Source of the DNA: Phragmites australis
Lineage: Eukaryota; Streptophyta; Magnoliopsida; Poales; Poaceae
Length of the DNA: 64,000 nt
Assembly: GCF_958298935.1 (NCBI RefSeq)
Contig: NC_084939.1
Coordinates: forward strand, 22,929,501 to 22,993,500
Reading direction: 5' to 3'
In this document: in pieces, positions 60,103 to 64,000 of the stretch
Position numbering within the stretch: the first letter of the stretch is position 1
How the letters are laid out: the number at the start of each line of letters is the position of its first letter
Notes under the pieces: model-generated
Database searches by the model: none
The model's input: the letters and a program-made list of their open reading frames with translations, nothing else
Told to the model about the DNA's origin: nothing
Made by a program: the position numbers and the translations under genes

Positions 60103-61095
60103 CGGGGAAGTCCTTCACGTACAACTCCGTTACAACCAGGTATTTTGATTATCCATTGATATCCTGGTTACAGAAGAGTTGTACAAATAGGTTGTACATA
60201 TATTATCTTTAGCTAACAAATATGTTGTATGTGTAGCAGTACTCCACAGTATGCATGTTTATTATTGTTAAAGTATAAATGAAATGTACATCTTTTTTAA
60301 TCATCTTAGGCTTTTTGGTGAACTGTTTAGTGTATATAGCTCAATATAGTATCAGGACCAGAGGTCTCGAGTTCGAGTACCAGCGGACGCAACTAAAAAA
60401 ATTACAATCGACTTCTATTTTCACATCTAAGGACTGAGAAAGCCTCCCCGTGAGTAAGAGTGTTGAAGTATAAGTGAATTGCCTACTTTTTTCCATCAAT
60501 TTAGGCTTTTAAGTGAACTGATTGATATATACAGCTCAATAACTATGTACTGATGACACCTCTTGTAGCATTCAACTGTCGAGAAATTTCTCCCCACCGC
60601 TGTGCGCCCTGCCGCCAACATGCCTGTGCCTTGAACTATATTAGTAGAGATAGAGAAGAAATTATCATAATGAACGAAATAGAAGGCACTATATTTTGAC
60701 AGGCATTGCCGGAATTGCGATATATTATGTTGAGATCGATGTGGCTCCATGCAAATGTTTGAATGGTGAGGCTGTACACACGAAGAAACATTATGTAACC
60801 GACGGTGCCCACTGCCCAGCTGAGATTCCAAAAATTGCAAGTAACTAGCCGGAATTTCTTCAAAGAGTTTCTTTTGACTGACATGGACTTCCTACCAGGT
60901 GTTCACCGGTTAGCACTGAAGTTTCACCGGTAAATGAAAGCATGACTTCCATGGATCAGTGGTGCGCTGGACGACAGACAGCAGCTCCTTGCTCGTCATG
61001 TCGACCTGGATCATCCATACCTCCTGGTCCCCGTAGCTGACGAGGTGGTAATCGGAGACCATGAAGCAGACGACGTTGGGCACTCTAGATGCACG
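60103..61095. other. Intergenic DNA
   Basis: No gene recognised. The phrases CATCTTAGGCTTTTTGGTGAACTG..ATATAGCTCAATA (near 60302) and CATCAATTTAGGCTTTTAAGTGAACTG..ATACAGCTCAATA (near 60494) are two copies of one repeat. Near 60362-60385 the string GGTCTCGAGTTCGAGTACC looks like a tRNA-type B box but no tRNA fold was found, so it may be SINE-derived. Confidence 0.5.
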
Positions 61096-61923
61096 CACTA
61101 CCGGAGACAGCTTCTTTGCCGAGTGCCTCAGGCACTCGGCAAAGGACGATATACACTCGGCAAAGGCTTTGCCGAGTGCTACACTCGGCAAAGGGCGCTC
61201 GGTAAAAAATTTGTCGGCAAAGACCTCTTTGCCGAGTGCACTTTATCGGGCACTCGGCAAAGGCTTTGCCGAGTGCTAAGCTGACACTCGGCAAAGGCCT
61301 CCGCTTTGCCGAGCGCCAGTGAATCAAACAATCGGCAAAGGTGGCCATCTGTGCCGAGTGCCACCTGGAGGACACTCGGCAAACAGGCCATCTTTGCCGA
61401 GTGCCTGGACCGTGGCTCTCGGCAAAGCATATTGTCACTTTGCCGAGTGTCATGGCCATTGCACTCGGCAAAGTGACTGAAAACAGCCTTTTTTATTTGT
61501 TTTTGACATCCCATCCAAACAAATAGATATATATATATAACAAACATCACCAACATCACATATATATCATCAACAGCACATATATATCACCAACAACACA
61601 TATATATCACAAACATCACATGTCTCACAATATATCACAAATAAGTTCACAAGTAAGCCAAGTGCTCCATTATCTACAACCATAATTGCAAATAGAAGTA
61701 CCATTAACAACCACAAGTATCATCACCAAGATGGTCAATGAAACTGATTTGGTGAAGGATTCGCTGAAGCATGAGGATCGTTCGATGCCGCCGATTGATT
61801 CTGCACAAAGGAGAAGAGATTGCATGTGTGAGACAAGATAAATATATACCATACATAAATAAAACTTTCATACTCCACTAGGTTTGACCGTAAGCATGAA
61901 CATACAAACTAAAACATTTATAC

Positions 61924-62427
61924 TCACAGGCTATACTGGGACTTTAAAGCCATTATGCGTCCAATGGCATCCAGTTGAGAAACCTTTGTCTGACCGTGAA
62001 GGGGTTTCTGTGCCGCGGCAAACATGTCGTAGAACGCCTTTGCGGTTGCCTCTGGCTCCTCCTCCGTACGTCCTTCAGCGAACTGTGCCTCGTGATAGTC
62101 ATTTAACATGTTTGCTACCCCGGCATCAGCATCATAATCCTCGACGCGTGGTCTCACCACCTCCTCTCTCATACGATCGGCTTCACCATGGTAGACCCAC
62201 CGGGTATAGTCCGCCGTAAATCCATTCTTCCAAAGATGTTCCCCCATGACCTTCTTCGTTTGTCTTTTCCTGTTTGCACATTTGCTGCAGGGACAGCAAA
62301 TTTTACTCGCTCCTTTAGCAGCCACGCCAAATGCCCGTTCCAAGAAAGCATCGGTCTTGTCAATCCATTCATTGGTGACCTGACCCTGACTTGCGCGGCC
62401 CGTGTACATCCACTCACGGTCCTCCAT
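61924..62427 (-). CDS. Transposase-associated domain protein of a CACTA element, truncated transposase
   Basis: 167 residues starting MEDREWMYTGRASQGQVTNE. The first 80 residues match the transposase-associated domain found at the amino end of CACTA TNP2 proteins: REWMY, then the zinc-binding-like CCPCSKCANRKRQ and HLWKNGFTADYTRWVYHGE. An acidic linker (EEEPEATAKAFYDMFAAAQKPL) follows and the frame ends at ALKSQYSL. In full-length elements, by family knowledge, this would continue into a TNP2 core; here it stops just before the subterminal repeats, so only the amino-terminal module remains. The domain is intact, and a protein of this sort could in principle bind DNA or interfere with transposition. 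That is inference. Confidence 0.75.
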   Translation of the reverse strand: MEDREWMYTGRASQGQVTNEWIDKTDAFLERAFGVAAKGASKICCPCSKCANRKRQTKKVMGEHLWKNGFTADYTRWVYHGEADRMREEVVRPRVEDYDADAGVANMLNDYHEAQFAEGRTEEEPEATAKAFYDMFAAAQKPLHGQTKVSQLDAIGRIMALKSQYSL

Positions 62428-62517
62428 CCTCTAACATATATAGCGGCGAGTAATATAAACATCAATTGCATCTACACGACGTTCCTACTATCTAATAGGT
62501 GAGGATAGGTCCTAATC

Positions 62518-62725
62518 CCACGCGAGGATCCGTAGATGAGGTTAGTTTCCATGCTCTACTCCTATTCGAGACAGAATTTCGGCAGCACCTCCCCGCTGTT
62601 CTCCAAATACACGTCCTGCTAGGGAGAGTGTGTATCCGGAGAACAACAGGGAGATGATGCCGAAACTCTGTCTCGGATCGGAGCAGACCATGGAAACTAA
62701 CCCCACCTACGCATCCGCGGGCTGT
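62518..62725. repeat. Long hairpin in the CACTA leader region
   Basis: The arm 62541-62612 (GTTAGTTTCCATGCTCTACT onward) pairs with 62630-62701 (ending GACCATGGAAACTAAC) across a 17-nt loop. Pairing continues outward, with a small gap, to about 62518 and 62725 (GCGAGGATCCGTAGATGAG against CCACCTACGCATCCGC). Roughly 95 nt per arm, with about a dozen mismatches. Confidence 0.9.
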
Positions 62726-62742
62726 CCAAAAAACGTGGACAA

Positions 62743-62806
62743 TTCGAAACAGATACGGTTTTAGATATGGAAATATCTGCATATTTCCAACCGTATCTCT
62801 TTCGAA
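62743..62806. repeat. Second short hairpin next to the long one
   Basis: TTCGAAACAGATACGGTTTTAGATATGGAAATAT (broken here into words TTCGAAACAGATACGGTT and TGGAAATAT) faces ATATTTCCA and AACCGTATCTCTTTCGAA. The inner arms are offset by a 7-nt bulge (TTAGATA region). Confidence 0.8.
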
Positions 62807-63084
62807 CGGGAGACGCCTAACTGGGTTACGTGATCTACGACCATGATACGGAAAGAGGGGTTATACCTAGGGTGGCGGTGGAGTCAGGCTAGCGGGGCCG
62901 TGGCGGGTCGGTGCAGTGGCGAGGCGACGCGGTGCAGGCAGACCCGCAGCGGCAAGGAAGGCGATCGGGGTCGCCGAGGTACTCCGGCGCCGCTCCGACT
63001 GGCTCTTCTCTGCAAAAAAAGAAACATAAAACTGTCAATACAAAATTTCGGCAGCACCTCCCCTGCACGGTGAGGTTTCCAAAA

Positions 63085-63160
63085 CCTGCAAGAAAACCAA
63101 CGGCACGATGGCCGACATGCACATATATATGAACGGCACGATGGCCGACATGCACAAGTA
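63085..63160. repeat. Short direct repeat in the CACTA element
   Basis: AACGGCACGATGGCCGACAT, then GCACA, occurs near 63099 and again near 63132 in tandem. Confidence 0.85.
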
Positions 63161-63315
63161 ATACCATCACTACAAATACCGCAACTACTAGTAATACTAC
63201 TACGACGACGACGGATGGCATACCTAGTGGGCGTCGTAGGGCAGCGGTGGTGAAGGTGTCAGGGCGCCGGTGGACAAGGCGTCGGGGACGTGGCAACGGC
63301 GGCCGGGGCGCCTCC

Positions 63316-63530
63316 TCCTCCTTCTCCTTCTTCTTCCTCCTTCCTCCTTCTTTCTCCTTCCTCCTTCTTCCTCCTCTTCCTCCTTCTTCCTCCTCTCCTC
63401 CTCCTCCTCTCTTTCTCCTCCTCCTCCTCCTCCTCCTTCTTCTTCCTCCTTTCTCCTTCTTCCTCCTCCTCCTTCTCTTCCTCCTTCTTCCTCCTCTCCT
63501 CCTCCTCCTCTCTTTCTCCTCCTGCTCCGG
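63316..63530. repeat. Pyrimidine-rich (TCC/TTC) simple repeat
   Basis: About 215 bp made only of TCC, TTC and CTC triplets on this strand, in longer near-repeats such as CTCCTCCTCCTCTCTTTCTCC (twice, near 63400 and 63500). It is followed by a GGGCGCGGGC-type GC-rich stretch to about 63730. Long frames on both strands are artefacts of composition. Such purine/pyrimidine mirror DNA can form a triplex. Confidence 0.9.
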
Positions 63531-63738
63531 CGGCGCTGGCCCGGGGGCGGCTGGCGCGGGCGGGCGCGGGCGGGCGCGGGCGGCGCGGTCGCGGGCGGGC
63601 GCGGTCGGCGCGGGCGCGGGCAGTCACGGGCGCGGGGGCGGCGCGGGCGCGGGGGCGGGGGCGGCTGGCGCGGGCGCGGTCGGTGGCGGGAGGTTTTGCG
63701 TGTGTGCGGTGCGTGGGCCGGCCGGGGGTTAAATCCCC

Positions 63739-63912
63739 CCTTTGCCGAGTGCCCCCGATCTGGCACTCGACAAAGAGGGGTTTTCTTTAAAAAAAATTAA
63801 AAATCTTTGCCGAGTGCCCCCGATCTGACACTCGACAAAGAGGGGTTTTTTTAAAAAAAATTGAAATTCTTTGCCGAGTGCCAGACGTCCTGGCACTCGG
63901 CAAAGAGGCTTC
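63739..63912. repeat. Tandem subterminal repeat of the CACTA element, about 64-67 bp, three units
   Basis: Each unit is CTTTGCCGAGTGCC, a short variable middle, (A/T)GGCACTCG(A/G)CAAAGAGG, then a T/A-rich spacer (TTTTTTTAAAAAAAATT). Units start near 63739, 63805 and 63870. In each unit the two GCCGAGTG words face each other as a small hairpin. Confidence 0.88.
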
Positions 63913-64000
63913 TTTAATTGTTTTTTCACTTTTGACCTCCAAACTTTTTCTGCAGTCCTCATACAATACCTGGTACTCCATGTTCCAATGTGGCACATTT

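Larger units (their letters stand above)
61096..64000 (-). mobile_element. CACTA (En/Spm) transposon entering from the right edge, incomplete in window
   Basis: The end at 61096 reads CACTACCGGAGACAGC, preceded by ACG. From there to 61480 the DNA is packed with the subterminal word CTTTGCCGAGTG and its reverse complement CACTCGGCAAAG, often as facing pairs. The same words reappear at 63739-63910. The transposase-related frame runs right to left, so this is the element's 3' end and the 5' end lies beyond 64000. The stretch between 61924 and the 61480 repeats is too short for a TNP2 core, so the copy is internally deleted. This repeat family is well known from panicoid grasses. Confidence 0.85.

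Noticed and set aside
60362..60385. tRNA-like B box GAGTTCGAGTACC
   Set aside because: No A box, anticodon arm or acceptor stem could be built around it; at most a SINE remnant.
63224..63800. Several long frames over the TCC-rich tract
   Set aside because: Low-complexity triplet repeats are open in most frames on both strands; no gene evidence.

Overview
This is a plant nuclear window, almost certainly from a grass. The evidence is GC-rich, mostly intron-bearing genes in AT-rich, transposon-filled DNA, grass-type MITEs (Stowaway with CTCCCTCC ends, Tourist with TAA target sites), CACTA transposons with the TTTGCCGAGTG subterminal motif, and short-LTR chromodomain Ty3 retrotransposons. The species cannot be fixed from the sequence alone.

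Four host genes look intact. A P-class pentatricopeptide repeat protein of the At5g46680 type lies at 364-1752 (+). A GTE12-like bromodomain protein has nine coding exons at 7629-11458 (+), behind a 5' leader intron of about 3.4 kb. A class I TCP transcription factor lies at 29991-31082 (+). A cytosolic alkaline/neutral invertase (GH100) has four coding exons at 55345-58696 (+). They do not form a pathway; they are ordinary neighbours on a chromosome.

The least obvious item is a decayed gene on the minus strand, 46298 down to 34385. I reassembled it exon by exon as a plant CHFR-type (FHA plus RING) ubiquitin ligase. It carries a lost RING cysteine, frameshifts, stop codons, a GC splice donor and a local duplication in the first domain. 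A 5.5 kb Ty3 chromovirus (36353-41873, target duplication ATATG) sits inside one of its introns.

The rest is mobile or repetitive DNA: a 6.1 kb CACTA element with a dead TNP2 transposase (12608-18747), a 1.3 kb CACTA-like element with GC-rich cargo (24825-26164), a second young Ty3 chromovirus (48066-54025, target duplication GAAAG) whose integrase has lost its catalytic glutamate, a third CACTA element entering from the right edge (61096-64000) with a transposase-associated domain ORF and two perfect-looking hairpins, several Stowaway/Tourist MITEs, and a number of minisatellites and local duplications.

I found no tRNA, rRNA, CRISPR or microbial defence system. All splice sites were placed by eye from GT/AG consensus, reading frame and remembered family sequences.
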